Assembly (NCBI GenBank): GCA_914767715.1
Contig: OU612065.1
Location: 25,608,001-25,668,000, forward strand
Direction of reading: 5' to 3'
Origin: Membranipora membranacea
Taxonomy: Eukaryota > Bryozoa > Gymnolaemata > Cheilostomatida > Membraniporidae
DNA: 60,000 bases
This document shows, one piece after another, positions 36,401-50,800 of the stretch. Numbering within the stretch: position 1 is the stretch's first letter; each line of letters begins with the position of its first letter. The notes under the pieces were generated by a model, which was not told the origin of the DNA, did no database searches, and saw nothing but the letters and a program-made list of their open reading frames with translations. The position numbers and the translations under genes are program-made.

Positions 36401-39400
36401 CAAAAAAATCTTTTAACGAAAGTAAATGCTTTCATGTTTTTAGATGTTTTGCTGGTAATTGGAGTTGTCTGCTAACTTGTTTTTGATGCTTGGGGAAAAC
36501 AAGTGCATAATATCTTGTCATATGAACTTGACCCATCACTGACCAGCCTTAATTTTGACTTTGAAGTGAACTGATATCTGACTTGACCCTGTGCTGAGAA
36601 CAGACAAAAGTGTTTTGACCAACAGTGTATGCACTAAGCCATTGACGTCATTGCATGTACTTCCTGGTCTAAAAGTAATTTGCGAGGAAACCTAATTCCC
36701 ATCAGGCCTGTCCATCTATGGGCTAAACTCTTATAATTAGGACGGTAAAGTGACCTTGGCTAGCGAGTTTCCTGTTTGAGGAGAAGTACAAGGATGGGCA
36801 ACTTAAAAACTAATTGTAATGACCCTCTTGGGCCCTAATCAAACTGTACTCACCTTTCCGCTTTTGGCGTCTCGGACATAGATACCCTCATTCTCATCAA
36901 GAGGGATAGCCCTTCTCTCGCATACAACTTCTACCTCAACTGAGGGCACGTACTCAGTAGGTCCCCTTATCATCCACCTGTCTCCTGGATTTCTGGTTGT
37001 GGACTGAAGAATCAATATCATTACAATTAGGATAGGAGAAAATCAAAAAAGTAAACATCTGCTACAAACCTGAAAATAAACCTGGCAAATATCTCCTTTT
37101 TGGGTTCCATTAACTCTTTTTTACGTCAAATACAAAGCTGAGCCAACAGAAGAGTTGTCTTCTCACTGATTATATTTGGTTCAAAGGTTAATGCTTCGTA
37201 TTCTACCCAGCCAAGCGCTACATACCCCGTCGACAAACTTCTCGTTGGCTTTAAGGATGAGACCCTGGTCCTCTCCAAGCACAAAGATGTTCTGTATTCC
37301 TTTTTCTAGACTCTCTCCTGGCATAAGGAAGAAGGAGCACTCACCCTGTTGAAATATAAAAATCAAATAAATATCGTTTTTTTGAAAATGAATAAGCAAC
37401 TAGGAATTTGTTGCATTGTTTTTTCCCTTCGAGGCCAACAGTAGCTAGAAAAAAGTTCTGATATTGTTATGAATAAGCTGTTTTTCCTCTTTCACTCCTG
37501 GAGGAAATTCCTGGAATCATAGATTGAGCAAAAACAGAGCATCTGTTGAATAGTATGAACAAAGTAACAATCAAACCTACCCGAATAAGTTTTCTCTTGC
37601 CAAGCTGTGGCCTGCCATTCTCGTCAACAGGGTTCATGATGACACAGTAGTGTCTGTTACTGAGGGTGGTGATGCGTACCACCCCTACAACCTCCTCATG
37701 GACACCAGGGATGTGAGTCTCGGTGTCGCTCAGCTTAATAAGCCACTCTTCACCGTTCTTCCTGGTTGTTTTCTGCTCATCTGTGAATGTTCTTAGTGAC
37801 TTCATGTGCAGTGCAGTCTATAAACAAAGCATTCCGAATTCTCTACCTGATGTCTGATACTGTAGGTTACAAGTATCTTGGGGTCATGATAAATACAACT
37901 TACTAATAATTTCAATGACCAGCGATCACAGTCATTAATTAAGTAATTGGTAATGTAAGCTTCGCATGATGCTTCATATGCAATGTAGCATTAGCAAAGT
38001 GCAGTTTCATAGTTATCACCGAGTTACAGACCAGCCTCAATTTGATCATCTGAGTAAATACCTTTTCAGTAAGCACGTAGGCATTGACAATGTCCGAGAC
38101 TTCCTCATAAGCTCCAGGTAGATAGGCTCCTATTCTCTCGACAAGCCATTCCTCTCCAGTAACCCTTGCATTACCATCTCGATCTATACACTCCTTTCTA
38201 GCTGTCAGCTTTATTGCCTGGTTTGATTTGATGACTGTAGCTCTTATGGTCTCCTCCACTGAGACCTCCTTACGGGGGATGTATGTACCTGATAATAATG
38301 ATCAACAACTATAGAGTTATGGGCCTGATTCCTCTAAATGTGTTTCAAAGTTTGAGCGTAGATTGCTTTCAATGGAGGGGGGGGGTAGCTTTCAAAATGC
38401 ATACCAGGCATTTTTGAGGACCATGAGGAGGCACAGATAACACACATATACTAGAATGGGAAGCTGCTTGCTGAGAACTACTAAACTAGTGCTAGTGCAA
38501 CCGCATTCTGCAACTCTAATTAATATGCTCATGTATATTGACGCAAATTAAACCATATGCTGATAAACACGCAAGCAGACCTAAGTTTGCTGCCATCGCG
38601 CTTTAGTTTAGCTATGCATCCTTCTTTGCGTGTTTGTATAGCATTCAGAATTCAATAGTCTACACAATTTAGGATTATTGATGTATGAAATATGCTGACT
38701 ATACATAAAGGTCTCGGCAGCGGCATTACAGCATTACCGGCAAGTTTATCAGGAGGGCTTCATTGAATAAATGCATAGGTTTAATGTTCGTTGCTTGTGT
38801 GCACAGTATCAACATGTAAACAATGGCTGCGTTGCCCAATATCAAACTTATTGATCGTGATATCTAGATTAAATTTTTCACGTATACACCTTTATCATGA
38901 TTTTGTCCTTGATTATGCGTAGCTATTTGATCAACAGCTCACAATACCTTTAAAAATAGTGTTGGAATAGTGTTGGAATAGTGTTGGAATAGTGTTGGAA
39001 TAGTGTTGGAATAGTGTTGGAATAGTGTTGGAATAGTGTTGGAATAGTGTTGGAATAGTGTTGGAATAGGTTGAGTGAAAGCTAAGCAAGAGCGTTTTAG
39101 TGGCGTTGTTGGGCTGCCCGACTCTCCCAAACTCTCATTAGATTTATAACAGCAATGCACTTTCACGCATGAGAACTATCATTCACACCACAGTAGAGTC
39201 CATGCATTCGGCGATCAGTAGTTTAAGCGTTTAAACTGCATCGAAATAGCTGGTTGTAGCAATTCATTATCAACCACCTTCTTTGGGGAAAATGTTTGGT
39301 AATGAAATGCTGTTACCAGCTTTCCCGACGCCGTTTAAGCGCTGACACTAAGCGATCAGTAGCATGCATGTATTTTTGACAGTTTGACACTTTTGATTCT

Positions 39401-41315
39401 ATACATACGACCTGTCTCACTCAGACTAATATTATATCTGATCTTTACCTGGTCCCTCAAACAGCCATTCATCTCCTGCGGTTCTCTTCTCTGCTCCGTC
39501 CTCATAATCGAGGAGAGCTTTTAGTCTGAGGGCTGTGTTAGCTGCTACTACTCTCAGAGGGGAGACCTTTGTGTGCATAACCTCACCAGGGTACAGGGGG
39601 AACGGATCCTGTCAAAGAATTCAGCGACAATGATAAAAGGGGTGGAAGGTCATTGTATTGCTTATAACCTAGTGCCTTCGGCGGGGGGGGGGGGGGTTGG
39701 CAAATGTCTGGGGGGCTCGGATATGCATGGTATATGCATGGTGAGACCTAGGGCTTATGAATCCCTAAAGGGAACAATAATAGTATTCTTACACATTTAT
39801 CGAGATATTATATAGAAAAATATTTTTTACATATTTAGGCTATGGGGTCACCTTACAGCATACGACACTGATCTAGCAAGCACATGTCAAGTTGTTTGAT
39901 TTGATGTAACTCCATAGTAAACGTTTCAGAACAAGGCCATGATTCATCAAGGCCATTTTAAACTGATAACAAGCTAACTAGGCCCTTATCTATGCTATGT
40001 CATCATATCATGTGATAATAAAACAGAGACCGGTGGTATGAGCTTTCATATAGATCTGCAAAAACTAGCTGACCCTAGTTTAAGTGCTCAAACGGTGCAA
40101 GATGTTGGTAGAGGCATTTCATTATCAACTAGGAGGGGAGAAAGTGGTCGATAATGAAATGCCTCTACCAGCATCTTGCACCATTTGAGCACTTAAACTA
40201 AGCTGACCCCAGTTTTGTCTCGCTATCTCAATGGACCTTGACACAAATCAACAAAGCTAATGGTAGATCATCGGTTGGAAAATCTTCATCTTGTAGAGGT
40301 GATTCTTCGTAAAGCAACACAGCAACTCTACATTTTAGGAGGGCAACGTTGTGATATACCATACCTGTGCCAATCTGATCTCCTGGTCAGCATGTACCAG
40401 CTTAGCCTGGCCATGATCCATGATAACCTCGCCATTTTCTTTTCTCTTTACAGGATTTTCAATAACGCAATAGTGTCTTGGTGCTACTGTGATCATACGC
40501 TCTGGACCAAACACAACTCTAAAACAGTAGAACGTTTTGTTATTGGGACACCTGCTGTATATTGATGACAGGTTTTGTTATTGGGATTCCATTACATGTA
40601 AATTCTTTACAGGTTGTTCCCAAATCCTAAATTCCATCATGATTTGTAATGCTGCATTTCCTGGAATCCACAATGAAGTCCCTAGAAACAATTTCATGAT
40701 GTGAAGCAAATCATTCTCAACTGAGCTGATGCAACATAGAGACATGGCAGACAGACAGACGTGTGATTCAATGTCTGCAGGCAGATAATTAGGGTGTTTA
40801 TCGTAAAAGCTAATCATTATGGTGTAATCGTGTAGATGACGAGATTAATAATTTAGATCTCAATTGCCCTGTATCACTATAATCTGTGAGTGTTTGTTAG
40901 AAGAGTAAGGTTATTAATGTCTATTGCCAGCAATTTGTCAACAAGGAGATAAAACCAGTGACCCATTTGAGACAGGTTTGCTGGACTAGCAGTAAAGATA
41001 TGCAGTGGTTGCAGTTTCACTGGCGTAAATGTCCATCTACCACACTAAACCAACAGCCACATTATGCACAATGTGCCTTTCAAGCAGAAAAGACATACAT
41101 CATACTAATCTGAGCCCCCCCAGATTCTTGCCTACCGACCGACGGCCCCCCTGGCATCACACATACCTTTCGTTGTCTTGTCTGATGTAAGTTTTAGGCC
41201 CGACATGTAGAGATGTGATGTTGGTGTTCTGATCGAGCACATGGATGTAGTAATATGGAGGAATTCGGTAGAGTGACTCCTCCACGGATTTGTTTCTTCC
41301 TCGATCTTGACTCAT
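33454..41315 (-). CDS. MVP: Major vault protein, 863 residues
   Basis: This is the main subunit of vaults, large barrel-shaped cytoplasmic ribonucleoprotein particles. Thirteen coding exons on the minus strand: 41315-41167, 40518-40365, 39608-39449, 38288-38062, 37817-37581, 37345-37226, 37003-36854, 36365-36127, 35789-35592, 35304-35160, 34929-34609, 34148-34014, 33810-33454. They total 864 codons with stop, against 893 residues in human. Landmarks are the start with [13 protein letters not shown] and [13 protein letters not shown], the repeats with TGEEWLV and [11 protein letters not shown], the shoulder domain ([21 protein letters not shown]), then a long Glu/Lys/Ala cap helix ([20 protein letters not shown]) and [14 protein letters not shown] near the end. 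The C terminus is short and acidic ([13 protein letters not shown]) where human MVP has a Pro-rich tail. A donor-like exon end upstream suggests a non-coding first exon, not proven. Exon 35789-35592 ends in a non-standard but valid GTCAGT donor. Confidence 0.97.
38957..39069 (+). repeat. 11-bp minisatellite
   Basis: About ten almost identical copies of TAGTGTTGGAA in the MVP intron between exons 38288-38062 and 39608-39449. The minus strand happens to be open across it, giving an 11-residue repeat, but this is not a gene. Confidence 0.95.
39222..39351. mobile_element. Inverted-repeat element family C, copy 1 (11-bp target duplication)
   Basis: Flanked by exact direct repeats GCGATCAGTAG at 39211-39221 and 39352-39362. 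The two halves form an imperfect inverted repeat, with AGCTGGTTGTAGCAATTCAT opposite the same motif read from the right. Non-coding, in an MVP intron. Confidence 0.7.
39683..39696 (+). repeat. Homopolymer G14
   Basis: Run of 14 G in an MVP intron. Confidence 0.95.
40079..40200. mobile_element. Inverted-repeat element family C, copy 2 (12-bp target duplication)
   Basis: Flanked by AGCTGACCCTAG (40067-40078) and AGCTGACCCCAG (40201-40212). The arms of about 50 nt are nearly perfect inverted repeats: TTTAAGTGCTCAAACGGTGC, then GGTAGAGGCATTTCATTATC, mirrored on the right. Shares structure with copy 1. Non-coding, in an MVP intron. Confidence 0.8.
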
Positions 41316-44300
41316 GATGCCTTTTTGGTGGTTCGACTGTCAAAATAGCATAATATCATGTATAACAGCGCAGTGTTCAACAAGAGACAGGTACTCAAAC
41401 TTTGGTTCAAGGTGTTTGGAACATGTTACTTGTAATGTCCACTATCAACTATGAAAAGTGGGGATTACCACTGATACCCCTTGCAGTCTGGTCATTTGAA
41501 GCTCCCTCAGCTAGCATGCGAAGAATAATCTCAAGCCGAGGTCTTAATTGGCTCCTGGAGATAACATAAAATATGATAATTATTAAATCCTAAAGCATTC
41601 AAAGAAATTCTGCGCAGACATTTTTCTTAGAAATTCACAATGCTCATTAGCTTAGACAGTAAACAACATAGACATGTGAACTGTGTTGGTGTTAAAGAAG
41701 ATCAGCCTGAGGACAGCGGAAGTCCTAGCAGCTTATTACCCAAGCTGTTAGTCCTCACATCAGAACAAACATCATAGCAGCAAAACACCAAAACACCACC
41801 TAAAAATCCTCCAGCTACTGACCAGTTTATCGATGCTATGTAACATTCAAAAGTAGAATAATCGAATGACTTCTCCCTACCTGGCGATGCAAATGAGATT
41901 CTCTTGACAACTGATAAGTTTTCACAGGGAAACAAGTGATTTATATAGCTGAATTGCTTACAGCTAATCATAATCAGGGGTGTGCAAAATTGCACAATCA
42001 AACATCAGCTTTATGATATTGGTTTGCGCAAGCATGACTCAATTTATTCCGATCTAAGTAAAATAGCCAGCTATGTCAATAGAACTGTTCCATTTTCCCT
42101 GAACTGTTACAGCAAATTGACTATCAGAAATGCTCTGTCAGCTCAAAGGCATTGTATATTACTGATAAGAATATAGTATTGAATGGACATATTGTGTAGG
42201 TACAGAATTGAATTGTATTGTATTGTATTGTATTGTATTGTATTGTATAAACGTCATAAACATTCTGTTCCACATACTTCTGCTAGAAATTTCATCATCT
42301 GAGCCATTAATTTTATTTGCTGCAGCCGTAGCCCATGCATGTGACAAAAGTGTGGACATTTTTTGCAATGAGAGCCTTTTTGACAAACAGTGCATTTGAT
42401 AATGATCAGTCGAACCATTTTGCTGGGAACTGACGATGAATTGATTGCTCAATTGTGTTAAAACATGTCTATGTGTGGCGGGTGGTTGATAACACAGAAA
42501 GGTTTGCTGCCAGGCAAGTTTGATAATAGTGAACGAAATGCTTCCTTTCAATCTAGACAGAGGTTGTTAGCTAATGAGAGCTCACTGACAACTGTCCCCG
42601 CAGATAAGCCTTTAGTCAAACGAGAATGTGCAAGAAAACTGTGATTGCTGCATTCAATGACACTTGCAGATAGGTGTGTATGGTATAGTAGGCAAACATG
42701 TCTGCCCATTTAACTCGAGCCAGCAAAGAGACGGGTGTCATCTGTTCATTACAGGGAATAGCTTTTCCATCAATTTTGCTTTTGGTTATGGTATGTGGAG
42801 GGAGTGCTTGATCATGATCTAGCTTGATGATATTTTGTGCACAACTTTCCAGCCAGAGACATGGGGCGTGTTAGTATGACAACCGTCAACTGATGGTCTA
42901 ACTACAATCTTGATTGGCAAGATGGCATAATGTTCATGAAATTAACAAATATGAGCTTCCCAGCACTAAACTTCCCAGCGCATCTCGCTTCCCTCCTACC
43001 CATGGGCAATTTTTTTGAATGGAAGTTAAAGGGGGCTAGAACTATTTCCGGACCATTGATAGAGGCGGAGCGAAGTGAAAGGTGGTGAGGGTTACATCAA
43101 CACTCCTCAGAGAATTGGAAACAATAGACACATGGGTAACCACCCAGCAGGTACACTAAAGCCAGTATTCTTGCAAATTACTCTCTAGCTAGTAAAGTAG
43201 CTGTAGTTAAGTTACTGCGCAGTTACCATACTAAAAAAAACTGTGTGGCCATTTATGCCTCATTGAATATGTCACACGCGTACCATGCAACACGGAAACC
43301 TGCCAATAACAACATTGGAAACATGCTGCCGCAAACAATGAGCCCACTGGGCAACTGGAACAGTCAAAATTAAGGAACCTGCATGCAACATAAGCAAGCA
43401 GGCCCACATATATAAATGGTTACGGAAATAGATAGAAAGAACACTTTAGAGCACAGCAAGAACTGATTAAACATGCATACTGCAGCCCAACATAAATACT
43501 CAGAGCTGACTCAGGTTGATGAAAGGCGCATCAGAACAGCAATGATCAAATTAATTTGACTTACCTAGTAGTAGAAAATAGGCAGCTGCTTTCACTCCCA
43601 ACTCTTTGGCTTTATTTCCAATGAACAAGGAAGCTTCCAGTGAAGCTCGATCAATAGGGGGCGTATCTGACCAATCAGAAAACATTAACACCAGGCAACA
43701 TATAAACTACAAAGTGAAACTGCAGCATTGTTTTGAAGTTGAAAGCCCATTGATAAAAGAGCACAACTACCATTTATGCGACAGTCAATTAAGTTATAGA
43801 TGATGATAGCGTCAGGGAATTTTTGGCCAATATCGTCGGACCTTGTTTGTTTTAGCAAGTCATTATGGTCCAACTCAGACTTAGTGGGTCTTACTAAGAC
43901 AACGATGGACAAAGTGCAACTTCTTTTTGCTCAATTTTGTGGCCCTGTTGCTAAAAAAATATTTTCATTCAATCTATAGAATGTACACAGTCTAAATCAA
44001 GGATTCAGGTTCAAGTTCTCAAAAGCCTTTCCACAGCCATAATAATAAGGTCTAATGTATCACGCTAATGAGAATTTTCCAACAGCACTCTCCACAGTGA
44101 TTAAAATAATAACGGGTAACGTTACGGTGAGAGGGATTGTCAGACCATGCTCATTTTCGGAGCAAAACAATCATGCTTTAATTTGTTTGCGTTATGTTTG
44201 TTTATGTATACTGGACTTTGCAAATTAGGTAGAATTATAGGAAGTTCCAAGTTTTTATTTCAGATTAACTTACGTTGAAACTTAAAATTTACAAAATTGG

Positions 44301-44646
44301 TACTAACCATAGACTTAATAAGTCTATGGGCAGTCTATGGTACTAACTATCGCATGACACACATGACAGAAAAAAAGGTTTAGATCAAAAGTAGGTGTGT
44401 TCTACCTCTCATTATATATCAGTGCCAGTAGCCAGTGCTGCACAGTAACAAATCATTAAAAAAATGTCAACATCTGCTATAATGCTACGTTAATTTATAA
44501 TGCATCTTGTCTTGTCTCATAAAAAAGAATAGGACGTGGGCCAATGAGGAGCATGTCTTGTCACCAAGGGATGTTAATTATGAGGTTATTATTTATGGTT
44601 AATTAAGAAGCTAAGGCTATATTTTAAAAACAACTGTTGCAGCTGA
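41316..44646. other. Divergent spacer between MVP and the GPCR gene
   Basis: About 3.3 kb without a convincing gene. It holds a (TATTG)n tract (42212-42247), a palindrome near 44310-44330 (CATAGACTTA / TAAGTCTATG), and presumably the MVP promoter and any non-coding first exon. The open frames present are short and show no recognisable protein. Confidence 0.6.
42212..42247 (+). repeat. (TATTG)n pentanucleotide repeat
   Basis: About seven units in the MVP-GPCR spacer. Confidence 0.9.
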
Positions 44647-44654
44647 TATAAAAA
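44647..44654 (+). promoter_or_regulatory. Putative TATA box of the GPCR gene
   Basis: TATAAAAA about 200 nt before the proposed start codon. Transcription would begin near 44675, leaving a 5' UTR of about 170 nt. Confidence 0.45.
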
Positions 44655-44847
44655 GCAGAAATAGATATGTCTATGGTCATTATCATTAAATATGAGCACT
44701 GTGACCCTTCGCTGAACATTCGTAGTAATAATTCAAGCTCAACAGGAAGCCGTCATAGAAGGGCAGTTGTAGGACAAAACAGAGAGAAAGTTATTGCAAA
44801 TTATTTATTTATTGAACTTTAATTCTCAAACAAGGATAAAGAAAACA

Positions 44848-47800
44848 ATGGAATCTGCCTTATACAGCTATCTGATTATCTCAGCAGCTCTATGCTTTCA
44901 CTCAGCAGGAGCTTTCAATCATGAGGACAGTAATATTCTGGAGGTTTTAGTGAACAGTGAGATTCAGATCGAGAATGGTTCGATGCTTGGTGAGGATGTA
45001 GAATTGGAAATACAGAATATGACATCACATATGGAGAGGGAGATGGCTACGCTGCCTCCACTGCTGATACCATTCTGCCAATATTATAACCAAACAGGTA
45101 AGTACATTGTGCAGATTATCAATTGTCAATCTGTATTATGCAAGTTTCTGTATGTCTCCTGTTCTAACTGTGAATACCAATTAGCATTTCTTGTCGTGGT
45201 AAAGCTCAAAATTCGGATTCTAAAGCAAATACATCTCAAACGTATGCTTCATTCAGAGGGCGCCCAGTACTATTATTGTCTTGTCACATGTAGCTGCTGC
45301 TTGGTATAGCTGTGTCCACATTTTAATTGTCTTCGGCCATCATGTATGTTGGTGGTATAGTCCCAAGGCAACATAAGCTGTAGAATCACAAAGTTTTAGC
45401 TATAGGTTTGTGAGGAATGCAGCTTGGACCAGAAAATCGAATTAGGTATTTTCTGTCCGTTGACGTTCACAAATTTCACAAACTTCACTTATAGGAAATG
45501 TATGCGAGCCGTGTTTTGACGGTATTCTAATCTGGAATAAGACAAAAGCTGGAGAGATAGCTTATGCTCCATGTCCCTCTCCTGCTTACATTGACCCACC
45601 CTTCTCAGGTATGTACTTAATTGTAACAATGGACTATTTAGAGCGACCTCAGGAGGCCGCTTCATGTCTGTATGGGCAAAAGTGGGTTTTGGCCGTCATG
45701 ATCATCAACTTCAATATACAAATCTCCGGAGCATAATTATTTTAGTGTATATATGGGGAGAAGATGGGCTGGGTCATAGACATAATAATCATTATGTCTA
45801 TCGGCTTGACTGAAATAACAATCTGAACAAATATACAATCTGATCTAGCTAATATGATCTATATGATAATATTTGAAAATTTATGGTTTTGACCGGGGCT
45901 CGGAAATTTTTGAGACAATTTCCAGATTGTCCTCAGACCTATTGTAGTGGGCGCCTACCCTCCATTCCGGATATCAAGATTTGACATCTTGGTTGATGAC
46001 AACTTCCCACTGTCTATGAGAGGCAGACTTAAAATGCCAAACCAATGGATAAAACACGCATATCATCTGCATTCCTTTCCACAAGAAATGAGTTTGGCGT
46101 CAGAGTAAAACTCAATTCTGCAAGTTTCATCAGTTAAAACAGTAAAAAAACGCCAAAGGACGATGTTATACTTATTTCCGACCATGTAGCTATAATTAGC
46201 AGCTGCTGACTTGACTGTTACAAAAGATGACAACCAGGAGACACTTGAGATGACTGGAATGTTGTAATTTCATGAGAAATCATCAGCGACATCATTGTAA
46301 TTTTCTATCCCCTAACTGACAGCGCATTAATCAGTGTCCTTAGTGCAGGTTATATTATGATAAATTGCTCACCCTGATCATAAATTACCCTGATGGTCAG
46401 TCATCAATTATGGAAGGTCATTTTTTTATGCAGGAAGTTATTTGAAGGTCAGCAAAGATACAAAAAAAACCCATAAATCTATAAACACATTATAAAGTAT
46501 AGGTTGATTGGGTAATCACAAGCTGTAGTGTTTTTGAATCTCTTATTTCATTTCACAGTTTCACAAATTTCATTTTACAAATTTAGTATTATCAATTGAC
46601 AAATTTCTACCACATACAGTCATACACCTTTAGCTCAACTTTCAACAAACCTGATAAAAAGCGTCTAAAATTGTTGAACCATGCATGGTTGTTTCAACTT
46701 GACATTGGTACAAAGGCTACCTGGTAAAAACACAACATAGATTCAGGCCCATAGTTCTAGGGGAGGAAGGGAGGCAGGAAGAAAGCTTAATAAAGTGGCC
46801 TAAAAACACTTTATAATTGGTTAATCCATGTCAGAATCAGCTTCTCTGGGATTTCCAATTGCTAATTATTACCTTAATTTGCTTGGGAAGGAGCTTACAG
46901 CACCTCTCCAGGTAATGCTTTGGACTTGCCTCACACTTTTGCCTCCCCTATATTATTTTCTAAACTACGGCCCTGTATATGAAGTATAGAGAAGTTCCAC
47001 GTCAGCTGACCATCTTATTCTTCTCCAGGTAGTTCTCGCCTTGCGGGAGGTAGTTTTCCCCGAATCTGCCGGAAGTTTTCACATCAGCGCCATATCGTCA
47101 TGACACTGTGTCGGAACATCCTTCTCCGAGGGTGGGCTGTTCCTTTGGATGCCAATAGCTATAAGCGATGGCTGAAATTGCGCTGAGAGCAATAACAATT
47201 TGAGTCCCTTCTGGTCTGCTTGAGGGTGTTGTCTAGCCGTCTGGTGAACTTTAATAGATCGCGCTTGCGTTTTATGGTACTATTTGAGCATAGGTTAATC
47301 ATTGACTAATATAGCCTTTTATCTTTTCCTCGACGGAAGAAGACATGTGTTCCTCGACGCATCCTTGTAGAGTTCCAGTTGCAAGTACAACTTCTGATTT
47401 CTCTCATGTGCATGTTTGCAAGAATTTTAATATTCAGTATTTATGTTGCCGCAGCAGGCAATGTATCAATATCAGATTTGAGATGCATGGTGATGACAAA
47501 ATTTTGCTGTCAATGCCAGAGATTTTTGACTCATTTTCCCAGACACGCCTTGGGTTCCCACTGATTTAATATTGGTTGCACAGCACTGTCAACAACTATT
47601 TTTAAATGTCACTCCCCTGATGTCTTTCTTTGTCTTTTGGGCTTCTGTGAATTTTATTTCCATTAATCACCCTTGTTTGCTGCGCTGGAGTCAAGTGGAA
47701 TGGACTGCATATAACTCATCCTTCTAAATTGAGCAATTAATCTACTCCACTCTTGGAAGATTGTTTTCCATTGAGAAAATCATTGACAAGAAAGCAACAC

Positions 47801-50800
47801 CAAAATATTCAATTTAACCAAAATTTTGTGCCAGGAACACACCATTTCCCACCAGATTGGTTAATTATTCCAAACACCCTCTGAACAAAGAAACCAATAT
47901 GGTCTAAACCACACCGCGATCTGAGAGCTTCCCACTTGACATGATGAATTATGAAATTATTTTGATGTTTCAAAAGGTTCTAAAATTAGCACATATTCTT
48001 GTTACTTCATTACGCTAAAACAGCATTTTGTAGATCATACAAACCCAAAATCAAGAGATCAGTCAAAACACACTTAAGTCTGGTCAACCCGAATGTGCAC
48101 ACATTTTACTCCCTTGTTCTTTGTGTGAAAGCCACATAAATTCAGAGCAGTAAGCAACCTGCGTGACTGCTTGATTCATGATTGCTCTAGAATTCAATGG
48201 CTTCTAATTGATAGGAACCACACAAACCCTTCAACACAAGTACTCAAAAATATAAAATAAGATCACAAAGGGGTTGTGGCAAATAAGAAAGTGTAATATT
48301 TTCAACAAGAGCTGGCCATAACCAAAGGTTAGTAGTGAAACTACTTCATGTTACTCTACACTACCCACTTCTGGAAGAGGAAATTAGCATAATTTCAAAA
48401 CCGATTCTGATACATTTAGAATAAGCATCAAATAATTAAAACAGCAAGGAAAAGTCGAAAATGCAAAATTAAAGATTATTGTGTATTAAAAATAATTCAA
48501 TCTCCCGCAATTTAAGCCCACATCATAAATTATGTCTATATTTTCAGATATAGGGTAATATTCATTACCTAAATGGCATTTTAATGAATGAAGTTTTGGT
48601 GCAATTTAATTGCCTTGGGTTTTAATTTTTTTGTCCATAGCACATCCTCAATGAATATTGATTATTCTGGAAATTTTCAAAACACTCTTATTCTTCCAGA
48701 CATAGCCCTGGACCTATCCATCTCGTGGGCTGTCAATTATGTCAGAATCATTGCAATGATGGTCAGTGTATTGTTCTATGTGGGGGGTCAGACTTACCTA
48801 AAAGTACCCGCTATTCTTGAGGGACCACTAACTGACAGTTTCTTACAATTACCCTACCTACCCATCATATGTTATTGACAGGCTGCATTTCAGTTACATT
48901 TTATTCATTCATGACTATCCATATTGCTTCCGTTGGCACACCTAGATGCTTGCAGTGCAGTGCAGATTGCCTGAAGCAAGCGAGCAGTAGAAGGTCACCG
49001 CAAGAGAAAAACTTGAAACATGACATTGGCCCCTCGATGACATTTTTTGCGTTATCGTTTCATTTCCAATGTGAATGAGTTCCAAAATTTCAACATCTAT
49101 ATTTTTTGCCTGGAAACAACGCTCTACAACTTCAATTGGTTATTAAAGCCTGACCACTGTCATCCCAAGTCTACATGAAAGACTTTATACTCGGTCGATG
49201 ACGTTTTGGGAGAAACAGCTGACTTGGCCAAATGTATGTTATTTCAATTGCAACTACACAGCCCTTCTGCTCAGAAGTATCCCATTTCACGTGGGAGCTC
49301 GTAGAATAGGGCAAACGTAGTCCTCTTAGTTTACAAGTTCAAGTTTTGTAATCTGAATTGTTTAAGCTAGCTGATATTGTTTTGTGTGTCTCTCTGATTC
49401 ATTTTTTAGAGCTTTGTCATATGTTTGCGATGAAAAGACATTAAATCTATTTTGGGAATATTTTATGGAATTTGATGAGGAAGGCCAAACAGCATCGTTA
49501 ATTAGTGCGACATCAAAAGACACTGTAAAACTTGTCACTCTGATACTCCTGAGCAAAGGATGCTACCTTTCAGTAAACAAGACACTAAAACTCGACACTG
49601 CTGTGCAAATAAAAGCTACAGTGCTTTGTTTTTAATGGTAGAATCACGTTTAATTACTTATCTTAAGGCTAAAATGTATCCTGGTGTTTTATGAAAGTTG
49701 GCACAGTATCTTTATAATGGAAAATTTATGATTTCCCAATTTTATTTCAAAAATTTAATGACATAAGTCTATAATTTGGAGCCACTGAAGTTAGCTAAAA
49801 GTAAAAAATTCATGTTAGAAAATTGATGTAAATGTCTGATCAGGAAATATGCTTGTGCTCTAAGGAAATTAGAGTGTATCTGGATATCTGTGGGGTGTTA
49901 TTATCGATGCCGAAGTGCTCTTCATGTATTGTATTATGTCAAGTTGTGTTCTTTGATCTTATAGTTAGCGTGAAAGAGTGCTTTGTGAGTTGGATCGTAA
50001 GATGGTGAGATGGAAATAATGGAAAGAGCGAGCTGTTGTTAATGCTTCTATTCTTCTCTATTCCACGTTCACAACTGACAGTTAAAATGATGTGGCAAAA
50101 ATACATTAATGATGAATCATCTATTAGTTAGAAATGCTGGGTGCCTGGTCTTTGATTGAAAAGGAATGGTTACCATAGTAATATCTCATCACAACCAGTG
50201 TAATTAAAATGTCAACGTGGTTACATTTAGGAAACCAATAATGTCATTTTACGGATATAACACTTGTAATGAGCCCTAATCATGTCAACACCATTGGATC
50301 AAAACCATGACAAACCACAAGACCTCTCTTCAATAATTATCATGCCTGAGTGTGGTAGAAAATGTTATACAACAGAGGTTAAGATTTGGAACTGCTATAA
50401 TGAGGCATGACAAGGTCGTGACATACCGAAATGTCAACAGATCTCACCCATCTTCAATTTGTGGTCTCAATATCCGTTCATGCCATCAGTGTAATTTAAA
50501 GGGGCAGCCATGTGGCTGAAAAATAATGAAAGTTATCCAGTGCGATTTGTCCCATTTCCCACACTCACACGGTTTATAAATTTCTAATGGGTTTTCAATG
50601 AAACTGTAATTAGTAAGTTAAATTTTTGGCAAATGTTACAAGTTTTTAAACTTCTTGACGCTATAATTAGCATAGCGTTGCATTCCTCTAAACTTTATAG
50701 TACTTTGGCCTGTTTCAATTTAAACATTTTGGGGGTAATGATTCTGCAGTTAACAAAATTGGACCATTTCTATTCAGCATATCAACTTACTGTCCATCAA

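Noticed and set aside
38957-39069. CRISPR-like regular repeat
   Set aside because: The units are 11 bp, contiguous and have no spacers. This is a minisatellite in an animal gene.
38939-39166. Minus-strand open frame with an 11-residue repeat
   Set aside because: It is only the translation of the 11-bp minisatellite in an MVP intron.
42159-42551. Minus-strand open frame of 130 codons upstream of MVP
   Set aside because: Its end runs through the TATTG repeat, and the rest shows no domain or conserved composition.
47345-47569. Two overlapping open frames in GPCR intron 2
   Set aside because: Short, in different frames over the same bases, with no known protein likeness.
49384-49635. Open frame of 83 codons in GPCR intron 2
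   Set aside because: No recognisable motif, no signal peptide, no splice context, and AT-rich composition like the rest of the intron.
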